Assembly: GCF_018598225.1 (NCBI RefSeq)
Contig: NZ_JAHESF010000035.1
Span: 1 to 64,000 of the forward strand
Reading direction: 5' to 3'
Length of the DNA stretch: 64,000 nt
Source of the DNA: Chryseosolibacter histidinae
Lineage (GTDB): Bacteria > Bacteroidota > Bacteroidia > Cytophagales > Cyclobacteriaceae
Shown here: positions 14,712 to 25,771 of the stretch, piece by piece
Layout: every line of letters starts with the position of its first letter
Numbering within the stretch: the first letter of the stretch is position 1
Notes under the pieces: model-generated
The model's database searches: none
What the model saw: only the letters and a program-made list of their open reading frames with translations
What the model was told of the DNA's origin: nothing
Translations under genes and position numbers: made by a program

Positions 14712-17700
14712 ATGTTTAGAATACCTGCCCTCGCCATTACCTGGCTCTGCCTGACGTTCATTGCAACCGTTGCGCAGACCCCCCTTAAAAATTTCCGTTC
14801 TATTTCATTGACTTATGCGCTGGGTGATAAGGTCTTTGCTTGCGCTGATGATGGCAACATCGGCAATGAGCTCTGGGTGTCAGATGGCACACCTGAGGGT
14901 ACTAAACTGCTGAAAGATTTCAATGTTGGTTATGGAGCTTCCGGCATAAGCAAATTCATTACCTTCAAGGGAAAAGTTTATTTCGGCGCCTATACATCTC
15001 AATATCAGTCTGAGCTTTGGTATAGTGATGGTACTACGAGCGGCACCGTAATGGTGGCCGATCTTACGCCTCCCAATGATTATTACGGGGGCACATCGCC
15101 ACAGCATTTCACGATCTTTCAAAACCATCTGTACTTCACTTCCGCCGATGGCAAACTGTACAAGACAACGGGTGAACAAGGGAACGCAACCGTTGTAGAC
15201 CAGCTCAGCTATACTGGCCGGATAGCGCATGTTACCTCCGCTGCAGGAAAGCTCTACTACTACAAAGGCAGCGACATTTTATACTGGACCGATGGCACTG
15301 CCACCGGTGATTTCGATCTGCCACTGGATATCGAAGACACGTACTTCAAGGGACTCTTCACCACGGGGGGGCAGCTCTTTGCCATGCGGGGCAGCACTTA
15401 CGACAACCACATCAAGCTCTATGCCCTCAACCATGCCACCAATGTATGGACAAAAGTTTTCGACGTGAAAACGCCCACGTATGGTAATCATGAGATCACC
15501 AACTTCACGGCCATGGGCGACAAGCTGTTTTTTACACTCCGCAAAGATTATGACAACGTTGCAGAGACCGAAGAGTTGTGGGTCACCAATGGTACCTTGG
15601 CGGGAACATCCATGCTCAGGTCATTTGCCTGGCAGCGGCACATGTCAGAATCCGGTATGGAGAATTTTAAGGTCTTCAACAACGCAGTTTATTTCAGAAG
15701 TGGATATCCAACCAAGAGCGCCCTTTGGAAATCGGATGGAACAGTAGCCGGTACAGCCAAAGTGCATGACGTGGAGATCACGCGCCCCTACAATCTTCCC
15801 AATGAACCGGTCATTGCCAATGACAGATTGTATTTCGCCGGCACGCCTGTAGAATATGGCGCCCCCAGCCTGTGGTCAACGGATGGAACCACCGAAGGCA
15901 CAAAGTTTGAAATGGCCCTGTCTACCAATTTGGGCGGCTTGCCTCACTGGTTCTCCAGCAATGGCAGCCTCGTTTATTTCGTCACGGCTGAGCAGTTTGC
16001 AGCCACCCTGTGGAGTACAGCGCCCGCCCCGGAGATCAATGTGAAAATAGTCGAAACCGGTCAAACCGTTCCAATCCAGGCATCCGTGCCATTTTATAAC
16101 ACGCCCATAAACGGGTGCAGCTTCAGAACCCTGGAGATTTCGAATGATGGTAAAAAAGCGCTGCCTTTGGGCTCGGTCCAGGTCATCGGAAGCGATTTTG
16201 GATTGGAAGGAATCCTTCCGGAAGTGTTGCAGCCGGGAGAAAAAACCAGCATCAAAGTATGGATGCAGCCTGTGAGAGCCGGAAGTACAAGTGGCACTCT
16301 CACCATCTACTCCGGCGACGATAATGAAGGTAAGATCGTGATACAGCTTGCCGCCATAGTGAGTGAAACGCAAAAGGGTTTTTGTGATTCGTTTAAAAAC
16401 AATTTGCTCCGTTACATCAAGGCTTCCGAAGCGGAAAAGCCGATAGCACTATCGAATCGTGCCGTCATGGAACTTCAACCCGAAGGAACTGTCGTCGGTA
16501 CGTTCTCGATACCCGGAGCGCAGGCAGGCACTGCTTACGCGTTGGTATCAGGTGATGGTGATACCCATAACAAGGAGTTCTCTATTCTGGGCGCCCAGCT
16601 GAAAACGAAAAAGAAATTCGTATTCGGTGACAGGGACTATTACACCATCCGGGTAAGGGCCACCCTTCCTGACCAGCAGGTGAAAGAAGCTTTGTTCACC
16701 ATCGAGATTCAAAACCAGCTCACCGCCTCCATAGAAAAAGATTGTGCGATACAAGGTGAAAGATTGGATTACGGGCTCACCGATATTGCCGTGAATTCAG
16801 AAGGTAAACTTTTTGTCATCACGTCGATGGGAGAGATCCATCGGTCCGACGACGATGGTCATTCCTGGGTCGTTACCAGCATGGGATACAACACCCGTTT
16901 GTCAAAGATCATCTTTAAAGGTAACGCAGGCTATGTGTTGGGTGATAATGGGATGCTAAAATCCGATGACAACGGCTACAATTGGTCACAACTTTATGTG
17001 CCCTTTTCCACAACCAGTGGCGGTTACAGCGCTTTCTTTTTAGACGAGGCCAATGGATATGTCGCGGCCGGAGGAGGCCTTTATTATACAGCCGATGGTG
17101 GCAAAACCTGGGAGGTACGCAAGTCTGGCGGTTCATTCAATGACAATTATAACAGCCTCTGGTTTGAAACAAAGGATAAAGGCTTTGCTACTACGGGCTA
17201 TGACCTTGTCAAAACCACCGATGGTGGCAAAAGCTGGGAGAAGATCAACCTCAGTTCCCTCGGATTTCTGAGTGGCTTTATCGGCGTTCACTTTCTGAAT
17301 GCAAATGAAGGATTCCTGCTGACCTACTCGGGATTCTTCTATACAAGTAACGGCGGCGCGGCCTGGCAAAAGGTAGAGCTCCAGACCAACGTAAGCCCCC
17401 GGCTGGTGAGGTTCATCGACGATAAAAAAGGCTATATGCTCGGATCGGGCATTTTATACAGGACAACAGATGGTGGTAAAAACTGGACCTTGAATTATGT
17501 GTCAGGCGAAACAACTACCGGGCTGGTCATTCATAATAACAAATTGTATGCAACGCAGGCCCCTGCAAACTCGTGGTCCGGCAATGGCGGAAGGTCGCTG
17601 AGCGTCAGCGCCGACGATGGCAAAACATGGCAACAGTTACAGGCCCTGGGCAATAGTACTCATTACGCCGTTTCGTTCCCGACACCATCAACGGGATTTA

Positions 17701-19268
17701 TCTGTTCGTCTTACCAGAATTTCAAAACCAGTGACGGAGGCATCACCTGGAAGCCTGTCAGCTGGACCACGCAGGTTGGCACCGCGCAGTTCCTCGATGA
17801 AACAACCGCTTTGTTTTCGGATAACAAAAGCATCTACCGCTCTACCGATGGAGGAGAAACCATCACCGAGGTCTTTACACCGGTTGTCGATTATAACGAT
17901 TATAAGCCGCTGGGCGAGTTGTATGCGGCTACCCGGGACCTTGTCTTCACGTATAACTATGGCTCGTCGATCTATCGCAGCACCGACGCCGGACTCACAT
18001 GGACCTACATGCCTTTCGGCGAATCGATCACCATCATAGACATGTATTTCCTCTCTGCTGATCTTGGATTCGTCATGGACTTGTTCGGATCTGTGTACAA
18101 GACAACCGATCGCGGCGTAAGCTGGACCAGGGTCTATACCCGCGATCCGCTGTCAAGCATCGTATTCAGGTCGATATGCTTTGTGAACGAACAGACCGGA
18201 TACAAGGGCGGAAAAAATTTCAGCAAAACTACCGATGGTGGCGTTACCTGGCAGAACATCTTCGTGCAGTTCAATGGCGAAATTCAGGAATTGAATTTTA
18301 TGACCGAGCAGCATGGCTACGTTATCGTCAACTCCGGCTCATTGTATGAGACAACGGATGGCGGTGCAACCTGGGAACAGTTGTATTTGTGGGGCGCGGA
18401 GCAACCCACCGCCGTGGATTTCCGGGATGACAATATTTACCTCGTAGGCGAGGAGGGATACGTGGCACGATACGAGAACAAACGTGCCAAACCCCTGCGC
18501 CCCGGATACATCTCCGGAAGAGAGGTTGTTTGCGCCGGCGATGTTCAGACCTATTCGCTGCCGGTCAATTATGGTGGAAACTATTCCTGGGATATCCCCG
18601 GGCTACCGGTAAAGGATAGCCCTTCATCTGTAGAGCTCTATTTTAAGAACGCCGGTGATTATACACTGAACGTTAGATCTTACAATGAGTGTGGTGCAAG
18701 CGAAACCAGAACCCTGACCGTGAAAGTCGAAGACATCGACGCGCCGGTGATCATGGGCGAAACAACCGTAGCAGCCAACTCCGAGCAAATATATGCCATC
18801 GAAAACCGTGATGCAGATAATCTTTACGCGTGGTCGATTGACAAGAGCACAAGTTATACAGTCGATGACCAGAACGATCAGGTTTCCGTAAAGTGGCCCA
18901 AAGCGGAAGTAGAAACACAGGGAACTATTCGGGTATTTGCCACCAACACCCGCAGCGGATGCCGGAAACGTGGCGACGATGTCACCGTGAATGTATTGGT
19001 TATGGTGGGCGTCGAACAGAACCTTGCCGAAGCTATCTCGGTGTATCCCAATCCTGCTGACAATGTGATCAACATCGAGTCCAGCACGCTTCCGTTACAT
19101 ATGGCTGAACTGCACGACCTCAACGGAAAAGTGATCTTCAGAAGGGCACTGCAGCCCTTCCGTGGCGATGATCGGATCAACGTTGCCCAGTTGCCTCAGG
19201 GATTGTATGTGCTGAAACTGTACGGCCAGGATAATATCGTGATCACCAAAAAAATCGTAAAACAATAA
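14712..19268 (+). CDS. Giant multidomain T9SS cargo protein with YCF48/BNR-like repeats, 1518 aa
   Basis: Secreted surface or extracellular protein. The start at 14712 gives a signal peptide (MFRIPALAITWLCLTFIATVAQ). In order: residues about 30-450, repeats of the ELWVSDGTxxGTxxL type; about 455-555, a HYDIN/SPD-2-like Ig domain (LEISNDGKKALPLGSVQV, SGTLTIYSGDD); about 590-680, a cadherin-like domain; about 690-1260, some dozen BNR/YCF48-type beta-propeller repeats with the TTDGGKTWE/SDDDGHSW Asp-box; about 1280-1430, PKD-like modules; final about 80 residues, a type A T9SS sorting domain (ISVYPNPADNVINIES .. GLYVLKL..KKIVKQ). Likely adhesive or glycan-binding; no catalytic motif is visible. 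The next gene starts 62 bases later and is also a T9SS cargo. Confidence 0.88.
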   Translation: MFRIPALAITWLCLTFIATVAQTPLKNFRSISLTYALGDKVFACADDGNIGNELWVSDGTPEGTKLLKDFNVGYGASGISKFITFKGKVYFGAYTSQYQSELWYSDGTTSGTVMVADLTPPNDYYGGTSPQHFTIFQNHLYFTSADGKLYKTTGEQGNATVVDQLSYTGRIAHVTSAAGKLYYYKGSDILYWTDGTATGDFDLPLDIEDTYFKGLFTTGGQLFAMRGSTYDNHIKLYALNHATNVWTKVFDVKTPTYGNHEITNFTAMGDKLFFTLRKDYDNVAETEELWVTNGTLAGTSMLRSFAWQRHMSESGMENFKVFNNAVYFRSGYPTKSALWKSDGTVAGTAKVHDVEITRPYNLPNEPVIANDRLYFAGTPVEYGAPSLWSTDGTTEGTKFEMALSTNLGGLPHWFSSNGSLVYFVTAEQFAATLWSTAPAPEINVKIVETGQTVPIQASVPFYNTPINGCSFRTLEISNDGKKALPLGSVQVIGSDFGLEGILPEVLQPGEKTSIKVWMQPVRAGSTSGTLTIYSGDDNEGKIVIQLAAIVSETQKGFCDSFKNNLLRYIKASEAEKPIALSNRAVMELQPEGTVVGTFSIPGAQAGTAYALVSGDGDTHNKEFSILGAQLKTKKKFVFGDRDYYTIRVRATLPDQQVKEALFTIEIQNQLTASIEKDCAIQGERLDYGLTDIAVNSEGKLFVITSMGEIHRSDDDGHSWVVTSMGYNTRLSKIIFKGNAGYVLGDNGMLKSDDNGYNWSQLYVPFSTTSGGYSAFFLDEANGYVAAGGGLYYTADGGKTWEVRKSGGSFNDNYNSLWFETKDKGFATTGYDLVKTTDGGKSWEKINLSSLGFLSGFIGVHFLNANEGFLLTYSGFFYTSNGGAAWQKVELQTNVSPRLVRFIDDKKGYMLGSGILYRTTDGGKNWTLNYVSGETTTGLVIHNNKLYATQAPANSWSGNGGRSLSVSADDGKTWQQLQALGNSTHYAVSFPTPSTGFICSSYQNFKTSDGGITWKPVSWTTQVGTAQFLDETTALFSDNKSIYRSTDGGETITEVFTPVVDYNDYKPLGELYAATRDLVFTYNYGSSIYRSTDAGLTWTYMPFGESITIIDMYFLSADLGFVMDLFGSVYKTTDRGVSWTRVYTRDPLSSIVFRSICFVNEQTGYKGGKNFSKTTDGGVTWQNIFVQFNGEIQELNFMTEQHGYVIVNSGSLYETTDGGATWEQLYLWGAEQPTAVDFRDDNIYLVGEEGYVARYENKRAKPLRPGYISGREVVCAGDVQTYSLPVNYGGNYSWDIPGLPVKDSPSSVELYFKNAGDYTLNVRSYNECGASETRTLTVKVEDIDAPVIMGETTVAANSEQIYAIENRDADNLYAWSIDKSTSYTVDDQNDQVSVKWPKAEVETQGTIRVFATNTRSGCRKRGDDVTVNVLVMVGVEQNLAEAISVYPNPADNVINIESSTLPLHMAELHDLNGKVIFRRALQPFRGDDRINVAQLPQGLYVLKLYGQDNIVITKKIVKQ

Positions 19269-19330
19269 ATCGGATATGAGAAGAGCACCTGTTCCCGGGT
19301 CGCAGATCTCATGTCTCAAATCTAGAATTG

Positions 19331-22300
19331 ATGAAGAGAATTTTACTCCTGACCGGTATATCGTTATTGATGAATGTGCAATATGCAACGGCACAGAATT
19401 TTTCAGCTACCCCCATCAGCTTCAGCAACCTTGGCTCAGTCTGGGGAGGCCTCGAGTGGGTGGATCTTGACGGAGACGGAGACCTCGATGCCGTGACAGC
19501 GAACTGGGTTGACAAAGTCAAAACGTTTAAAAATGACAATGGTACGCTCATACCGATGGGTGTGGGATTGGGAAATCAACCCTTCAGCTATAACGATCAG
19601 CTCAGACTGGTCGACTTTGATCACAATGGTTACATGGACGTGCTTTTATCCGGTGGAGGTAAGGTCCACGCCCTGCTCAACCAGGGCAATTTCGATTTTG
19701 TTCTGCAGCCAACGGGAATAGATTTCGTTTCCACCAGGTCAACACCCCTGGATTGCATCGATATCGACGCAGACGCAGACCTTGACATCATCCTGGACGG
19801 CAAGATATTCCTGAATACAAACGGCACATTTGCTGAATCGATCGTCGCATTTCCGGAGATCAGTAAATACATATGGGGCGATATCAACAACGATGGCATT
19901 GTCGACCTGATAGACGTCAACTATAACACCCTCGTCCCGTACATCGGCCAGGGCAATGGTGTTTTTACCAAAGGCACAGAATTCGGCAGCATCCGGAACG
20001 ATGGCACCTTCTTTCTCGTCGATGCGGATGGAGACGGAGACCTTGACATACAGGTATCCGAATCGAATTATACAAGATCCATTTTCCGCAATAGCTTCAA
20101 ACAAAATGGGAAAGCGGAATTCGAGCGTGCCTATACCTTCCCGGTATCGGGCGGCATTGCAACGGTGTCACCAGGCGACGTCAACAGCGACGGACTGGTA
20201 GATTTCGTCATATACGGGCTTTCCAACATTAACAATACCACGATGGTATTGTTAAATACCTCTTCGGGAGGTCAGATGTCCTTCACTACCGGCAACTTTA
20301 TGCTGGCGGCAGCGTTAGCGTCGAATCCCAAATTTGTAGATTTTGACAGTGACGGCGACCTCGACATCCACCTCAGCACATCGAACCCTTCGGGTGTGGG
20401 GGGCATTCATAAAATTTATGTGAATGAACAGGCTTCACCCACCACCCCGGCCCCGGAGGTACCGGCAAACCCGCAGACCATCAGTGGCGACGACGTGACC
20501 CTGAAATGGGATGTTGCACCCCATACATTTTATTCCATAGAGATCGAGCGGAACGGCGTCACAACCTTACCTTCCTCATCGATGGATGATGGAACGCTGA
20601 TGATCCCATTTCCGGCACAGTCCGCCGTGATCGCTGAGCACAAGCTGAAAAACCTCCCCGCGGGAAATTACCGGTGGCGGGTACAGGCCGTCGATTATGC
20701 TTCGCACGCTTCGGCCTTTACAGCTTACCAGGATTTTACCGTCGACGCGGGGCCGCTCATCATGCTGAGCAGCAATAATTTTACCGAGGTAAATTTGTCA
20801 TACCAGCAGGTCGGCATCTTTACAGGCTTTGCCATCTATAGGCGATCTACGAAGGAGCCATGGAAAAAACTTTATGAAGTACCCATGACGATGACGTCAT
20901 TCGTTGACAACACCCTTGTTTTGAACGAGACCTATGAATATTGCGTCAGGTCAGTCAACGGAACATCATACTCTGCGCCAAGCATAGTTCTCAGTCATTA
21001 CGCGGGACAGTTCAAAGAAGCCGCCTTTGCCAGAAGAAATCCAAACATCATCGTGGGAGGCGGTGGTGTGGCTGATATCGACTCAGACGGTGATTACGAT
21101 CTTCAGGTTATCGGGCGCGTCGATTCAAAGAACGAAACTGCCATGGACAACGATGGAACCGGTAATTTTTCAATGAAATCGTACTTGCCGAATACGGGAA
21201 CGGATTGGGACAAAGCGTACAGCGGATTGCTTTTCATGGGCGATATGGACAGCGATGGCGACATCGATATGTGTGTCCGGACAGGAGATACCTGGGGCAT
21301 GAAGATCCAGGTGCTCTCCAACAACGGCGGCGTCTTTTCAAAATCGTATGAATCATCTGCCATCAACTACATGTACGATTATGAGTTGAAAGATTTTAAC
21401 AACGATGGTTTGATCGATATCTTTTTTGGTGCGGCTGTCTCGAGCGGTAGTGGATACTACTATAAATTTTTGATCCAGAAACGCGACGGCAGTTTCAGCA
21501 GCGAAACACTTTCCATTGCGCCGGAGCTCTCCGTGGGACGATGGTTTAAAACCGTAGACATCAACAATGATGGCTTCCTCGACCTTTTTTTTGGCGGAAC
21601 GGATTATCCCAGCACTAAAGCCATGCTGGCCATCAGCCTGAATGGCCGTGCGTTCCAGGTAAAAGAAACCACGATCTTTTCTTATGCTGATATCATCTTC
21701 CAGGACCTCAATGCTGATGGCTTCCTGGACCTGATGTACAAGCACGCCGACAGCAGACTGGTGATGCACCTTGGGCAGGGTAACGAAGTTTTCGGAGACC
21801 CTGTCTTTTTCAGAGCATTCTACCTCAATGAAACAAGGCTCGCATCGGCTGACCTCGACTTCAACGGCTGGCCGGAGCTTATCCTTTACGATGGCTATAA
21901 CATAGGTGTCATGCAAAACAATGGCAACGGAGCTTTTGAAGTTGCGCCCTATAAATTCCCCGGCAGGTGGGGCACGTATGTTCACCTGTTGGATCTTGAA
22001 AACGATGGTGACGTCGACATTGTGAGAATGGCTAACGATGATCAGCATCAGGGATTGAGCAGTGTGTACACCAATCAGTGGAAATCAGGTCTTCGAACCA
22101 ACACACCGCCCACGGCACCCGGCGCTGTGACATCTACGATCGGAAATGGCACGGTGAAGATCCAATGGCAGCCATCCACAGATAATACCACACCGTCAAA
22201 GCTTATCAGCTATAACGTGCTGATCGTTGATGCCAATGGTAAATCCTGGGTACATCCAGGCACCAACGCATCAGGTACATGGCGAAATGTTACCGGCCAG

Positions 22301-25051
22301 GGGAACGCGGGAAACCGGTTGTTCTTTTTCGTCAACGAGCTCCCGGCGGGAACTTATACCGCGAAGGTTCAGGCGCTTGATGCATCGTTTGCGTCATCGG
22401 GATGGTCTGAACCACACTCCTTTACCATTGCGGCAGGACCCACCGGTCTTACCGTTGAGCGTATATTGCTGAACAAAGTAAAGCTTCGCTGGACAGCCGG
22501 TACATCCGGTGCCGATCACGTGATCGTGGAACGGAAAACACCTTCTACCGACTATGAGTTGGTTGCCGATCTGAGCGCAGGATCCCTTGAATATACCGAC
22601 ACAGAATTAAAATATAATCAGCTCTTTACCTATCGTGTTAGGGAGCTCGTTGGCGGCGCTCCTACGACACATTCCAACACCGTAACATGGAATACGGCGT
22701 TGTGGGAGATCAAGGATACCGCCCTTCCGAATGTCGATCACGCAATGGATGTGGGTGATTTCAACGCCGACGGCCGTATGGACCTCCTGCTGACAGGATA
22801 CTATTCTGACGGGAACAATACTACCCGCGTGAAGGCCGCCTATGCCAATACCGAAAGCGGTTTTGTGGCCACAAACTTTGGTAATCTAAGCCAACCCTCG
22901 TCCGTCTCCGCATTTTTTGAGGACCTTAATATGGACGGTGCCTTGGATATCTATGAGCACGGGTGGAACAACGGATATCAAACGAACCTCTATACCCACA
23001 ACGGTGCCGCGTTCAACGCATTCACTAACATCGTGGACTCAGATAACCTGGAGATTCTGTCAGGCATAGACTATGACATGGACAACGACCTGGATCTTTA
23101 CGTGGCAGCAAAACCATATAATGGATACCCCTCGGCAAAAATGCTTCAGAATACGGGCAGCAGTTATCAGTCTGTTACTGCCCTCGCCAGTAATTGTCAG
23201 GGATATTATTGCACATACCAGGGGGTGGCAGGAGATTTTGATCGCGATGGCGATGAGGATATCATTACCGGCTATGCAAGTGGTTTCAGTTTGTCTCTGA
23301 ATACACCTAAAGGTTTTCAGGCCACCAACATTACATTCGGTACTACAGCACAGGGTTATGTAAGCGTCCTCGATTTTAATGGAGATGGATGGCTCGACGT
23401 GCTGTTCCTGACCAGCGATGGCTATTATTATAAATCAAAACTTTATAAAAATCTGGGCTTGAGCGCGTCGCAAATGCTTCAATTTGAAGAAGTGAAAGTT
23501 ACCTTGCCGGCAGGATCGAACGCTATTATTCCCAATAACGCTGCTGACTTCGACAACGATGGAGACCTCGACCTCATTTTCGCAGGCCCGGAGATCACCA
23601 TGCTATTGAACAATAATAACGGTGGCTTTGAAACAGCTACTGTTCCGAATTTCAGGGTCTCCGGAAAATCAAAAAGCATCGATTATGACAATGATGGAGA
23701 CCTCGATATCATCTTCACCGGTTTCATGTCTGAAAATTACAATTCACTGTATTCAACAACAGCGAAAGTATTGGAGAACAAGCTGATCGATGGAGGCAAG
23801 GGAATTTCAAATAACGCTCCTGCTGCGCCAACAAACTTACGGTTCTATCAGACAGCAGAAGGTTTGCACCTGGAATGGGATGCGCCACAGGATGACCATA
23901 CGCCGTCGTCGGCATTGACCTACGATGTCGTATTTTATAAAGGAGGTGTGCCGGTTTATAAAAATTACCTCGACCCGTCTACCGGTGCGCGAAAGAAACT
24001 TGCCGCAGGACGTTCCGTGAACAAGCTGTTGCTCAACAACATCGTGAACGGTGACTATGAATGGAAAGTACAGGCTGTAGACCAAAACTACCTTGCATCA
24101 GCATTCTCTGATGTGAAGACATTCAATATGCTTCCGCCACCACCCGGTGTGAAAGACACCATCATCTACCGTTGCAACCGCACCGTAACATTAACCGCGA
24201 AGGGGCAGAACATACAATGGTATAGCGATGTGAACGCTACAAACCTGCTCGCCACCGGAACCTTTAGTCCTGCCTCATCGCAAAAAGTTTACGTTACACA
24301 GACCATAGGCGGTGTAAGGGGCGTGGCGGCTGAAGTGAACATTACCATCATTGAACGGCCAGGCAAGCCTGAGCTTGTTCAGGCAAGCCCGGTGTATTAT
24401 TGCAATTCTGTTAGTAACAGTACCATCTACCTGATGGCGAAAGGAGAGAATTTATCGTGGTTTTCCGATAGTAACCTGCTGACAAAGGTTGGCACCGGTG
24501 GCTATTACTATGCACCAGCAAAGCCTGCCAGGTATTTTATTACGCAAAGTTTCCAGCAATGTCAAAGCCTGCCTGCTGAGCTTGCCATAGACAGCATCGG
24601 TATCGACTCAAGGTTAGTGCTTGAGCAGGACCGGATGCGGGTCATGGAAGAAAAAGCAGATCACTACGTCTGGTATCGGAATGGAGCTGCCATTGCATCA
24701 GGGCCATCCAATTCAATACCCTTCGATGGTACAACCGGGCAGTATCGGGCAATTATTTATAAACGTGGCTGTTATGAAGGGTCAGGCATATTCCTTGTAA
24801 CGGGCGTCGAAGAAGAAACACAGGATCAGATCAGCATCTATCCAAACCCGGCCACGCATGAAACAACCATCCGACTCACATCGGGTGCTCACCTGCAGAT
24901 CTATAGTGGAGAGGGCAGGTTGGTTTACACCCGGGAAAGTTCGTCGGAGAAGGAGTTGCGATTGTCGGTTTCAACGTGGCAGAAAGGGATTTATGCCGTT
25001 GTAATAAGTGACAGTAACAGATCCTATGTGCGGAAACTGGTGATCCGCTGA
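19331..25051 (+). CDS. Giant FG-GAP/VCBS + fibronectin III T9SS cargo protein, 1906 aa
   Basis: Extracellular or surface protein. The ATG at 19331 gives the signal peptide MKRILLLTGISLLMNVQYATAQ. The body consists of three blocks of FG-GAP/VCBS repeats with calcium-binding DLDGDGDLD, DINNDGIVDL and DFDNDGDLDL loops (about residues 30-360, 560-910, 1130-1480). These alternate with fibronectin III-like modules (about 370-560, 920-1125, 1490-1600). Two Ig-like modules with VKDTIIYRCNRTVTLTAKG-type strands follow, then a C-terminal T9SS domain (ISIYPNPATHETTIRL .. GIYAVVISDSNRSYVRKLVIR). Such proteins act as integrin-like propeller adhesins; partners are unknown. It follows the 14712 gene in the same direction and ends 18 bases from a convergent gene. 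Confidence 0.88.
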   Translation: MKRILLLTGISLLMNVQYATAQNFSATPISFSNLGSVWGGLEWVDLDGDGDLDAVTANWVDKVKTFKNDNGTLIPMGVGLGNQPFSYNDQLRLVDFDHNGYMDVLLSGGGKVHALLNQGNFDFVLQPTGIDFVSTRSTPLDCIDIDADADLDIILDGKIFLNTNGTFAESIVAFPEISKYIWGDINNDGIVDLIDVNYNTLVPYIGQGNGVFTKGTEFGSIRNDGTFFLVDADGDGDLDIQVSESNYTRSIFRNSFKQNGKAEFERAYTFPVSGGIATVSPGDVNSDGLVDFVIYGLSNINNTTMVLLNTSSGGQMSFTTGNFMLAAALASNPKFVDFDSDGDLDIHLSTSNPSGVGGIHKIYVNEQASPTTPAPEVPANPQTISGDDVTLKWDVAPHTFYSIEIERNGVTTLPSSSMDDGTLMIPFPAQSAVIAEHKLKNLPAGNYRWRVQAVDYASHASAFTAYQDFTVDAGPLIMLSSNNFTEVNLSYQQVGIFTGFAIYRRSTKEPWKKLYEVPMTMTSFVDNTLVLNETYEYCVRSVNGTSYSAPSIVLSHYAGQFKEAAFARRNPNIIVGGGGVADIDSDGDYDLQVIGRVDSKNETAMDNDGTGNFSMKSYLPNTGTDWDKAYSGLLFMGDMDSDGDIDMCVRTGDTWGMKIQVLSNNGGVFSKSYESSAINYMYDYELKDFNNDGLIDIFFGAAVSSGSGYYYKFLIQKRDGSFSSETLSIAPELSVGRWFKTVDINNDGFLDLFFGGTDYPSTKAMLAISLNGRAFQVKETTIFSYADIIFQDLNADGFLDLMYKHADSRLVMHLGQGNEVFGDPVFFRAFYLNETRLASADLDFNGWPELILYDGYNIGVMQNNGNGAFEVAPYKFPGRWGTYVHLLDLENDGDVDIVRMANDDQHQGLSSVYTNQWKSGLRTNTPPTAPGAVTSTIGNGTVKIQWQPSTDNTTPSKLISYNVLIVDANGKSWVHPGTNASGTWRNVTGQGNAGNRLFFFVNELPAGTYTAKVQALDASFASSGWSEPHSFTIAAGPTGLTVERILLNKVKLRWTAGTSGADHVIVERKTPSTDYELVADLSAGSLEYTDTELKYNQLFTYRVRELVGGAPTTHSNTVTWNTALWEIKDTALPNVDHAMDVGDFNADGRMDLLLTGYYSDGNNTTRVKAAYANTESGFVATNFGNLSQPSSVSAFFEDLNMDGALDIYEHGWNNGYQTNLYTHNGAAFNAFTNIVDSDNLEILSGIDYDMDNDLDLYVAAKPYNGYPSAKMLQNTGSSYQSVTALASNCQGYYCTYQGVAGDFDRDGDEDIITGYASGFSLSLNTPKGFQATNITFGTTAQGYVSVLDFNGDGWLDVLFLTSDGYYYKSKLYKNLGLSASQMLQFEEVKVTLPAGSNAIIPNNAADFDNDGDLDLIFAGPEITMLLNNNNGGFETATVPNFRVSGKSKSIDYDNDGDLDIIFTGFMSENYNSLYSTTAKVLENKLIDGGKGISNNAPAAPTNLRFYQTAEGLHLEWDAPQDDHTPSSALTYDVVFYKGGVPVYKNYLDPSTGARKKLAAGRSVNKLLLNNIVNGDYEWKVQAVDQNYLASAFSDVKTFNMLPPPPGVKDTIIYRCNRTVTLTAKGQNIQWYSDVNATNLLATGTFSPASSQKVYVTQTIGGVRGVAAEVNITIIERPGKPELVQASPVYYCNSVSNSTIYLMAKGENLSWFSDSNLLTKVGTGGYYYAPAKPARYFITQSFQQCQSLPAELAIDSIGIDSRLVLEQDRMRVMEEKADHYVWYRNGAAIASGPSNSIPFDGTTGQYRAIIYKRGCYEGSGIFLVTGVEEETQDQISIYPNPATHETTIRLTSGAHLQIYSGEGRLVYTRESSSEKELRLSVSTWQKGIYAVVISDSNRSYVRKLVIR

Positions 25052-25069
25052 TTACACGTCCTGACGTCC

Positions 25070-25771
25070 TCAAACAAACTTTTCCCTGAACTGGAGATTG
25101 AACATCCCATACAGAAGACAAAGCATGCTCAGGATCATGAGGTATAGCCTGTTCTTGTAAATGATGGTCAGCCAGATAAATTCGCTCATCTGGCGCGGTT
25201 CCGAGAAAGGATTAAGAAAGACGTTGTAGGTGCTGTACTCCAGCTCTTCGGCAAAAATGAAAAATATGAACGATATGATCACGATGACAATAGCAGTTCC
25301 ATTGCCATTCCTGATCAGCGTAGACAACGCAAAGCCTAACGAAGAAAGAAAAGTGATGGGAAAGAGCACCTGGCCGAGCATCGGCAGAATACTGAACCGG
25401 TACAGCGTGAGGTTAGCGAGGCTGGCGAGAATGATCAGGATAACCGCAGCGACCCCGATCGTCAGGATGAAGCGCACCAGCCATACCTTGTACCGGTAGT
25501 TGGGAATGCCAAAAATTGTTTCAAGCATTTTGGAATCATCGTCGTTCTGAATACCATACGCCATCGGGTAGAAGATAAGCAACAGCCCCGGGAAAACCAG
25601 GAAGCCATAGATCACCGCTTCGTCGAAGTCCGGATCGTCCAGGATGGTAAGCAGGATGATGAAGGCGAAGAACAAAAACGCCGCCACCACAAAGTAAACG
25701 AACTTGTTCCCGAAAATCACCTTGATGTTATAGATCATCAGCTTATACAACAGCAGCAGATAGCTCTTCAT
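25070..25771 (-). CDS. ABC-2-type transporter permease, 233 aa
   Basis: Inner-membrane permease with about six hydrophobic segments (FVYFVVAAFLFFAFIILLTIL, GFLVFPGLLLIFYPMAYGI, VRFILTIGVAAVILIILASL, MLGQVLFPITFLSSLGFAL, GTAIVIVIISFIFFIFA, LYLMILSMLCLLYG), the usual ABC-2 number. It is the last gene of the tolC/adaptor/RND/RND-ABC operon and overlaps the RND-ABC gene by 29 bases, so it is surely translated with it. The ABC domain fused to that RND protein is its obvious ATPase partner (inference). Substrate unknown. Confidence 0.85.
   Translation of the reverse strand: MKSYLLLLYKLMIYNIKVIFGNKFVYFVVAAFLFFAFIILLTILDDPDFDEAVIYGFLVFPGLLLIFYPMAYGIQNDDDSKMLETIFGIPNYRYKVWLVRFILTIGVAAVILIILASLANLTLYRFSILPMLGQVLFPITFLSSLGFALSTLIRNGNGTAIVIVIISFIFFIFAEELEYSTYNVFLNPFSEPRQMSEFIWLTIIYKNRLYLMILSMLCLLYGMFNLQFREKFV

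Noticed and set aside
21353-22048. 231-codon minus-strand open frame inside the FG-GAP protein
   Set aside because: Antisense to FG-GAP repeats; the repeated composition explains the lack of stops.
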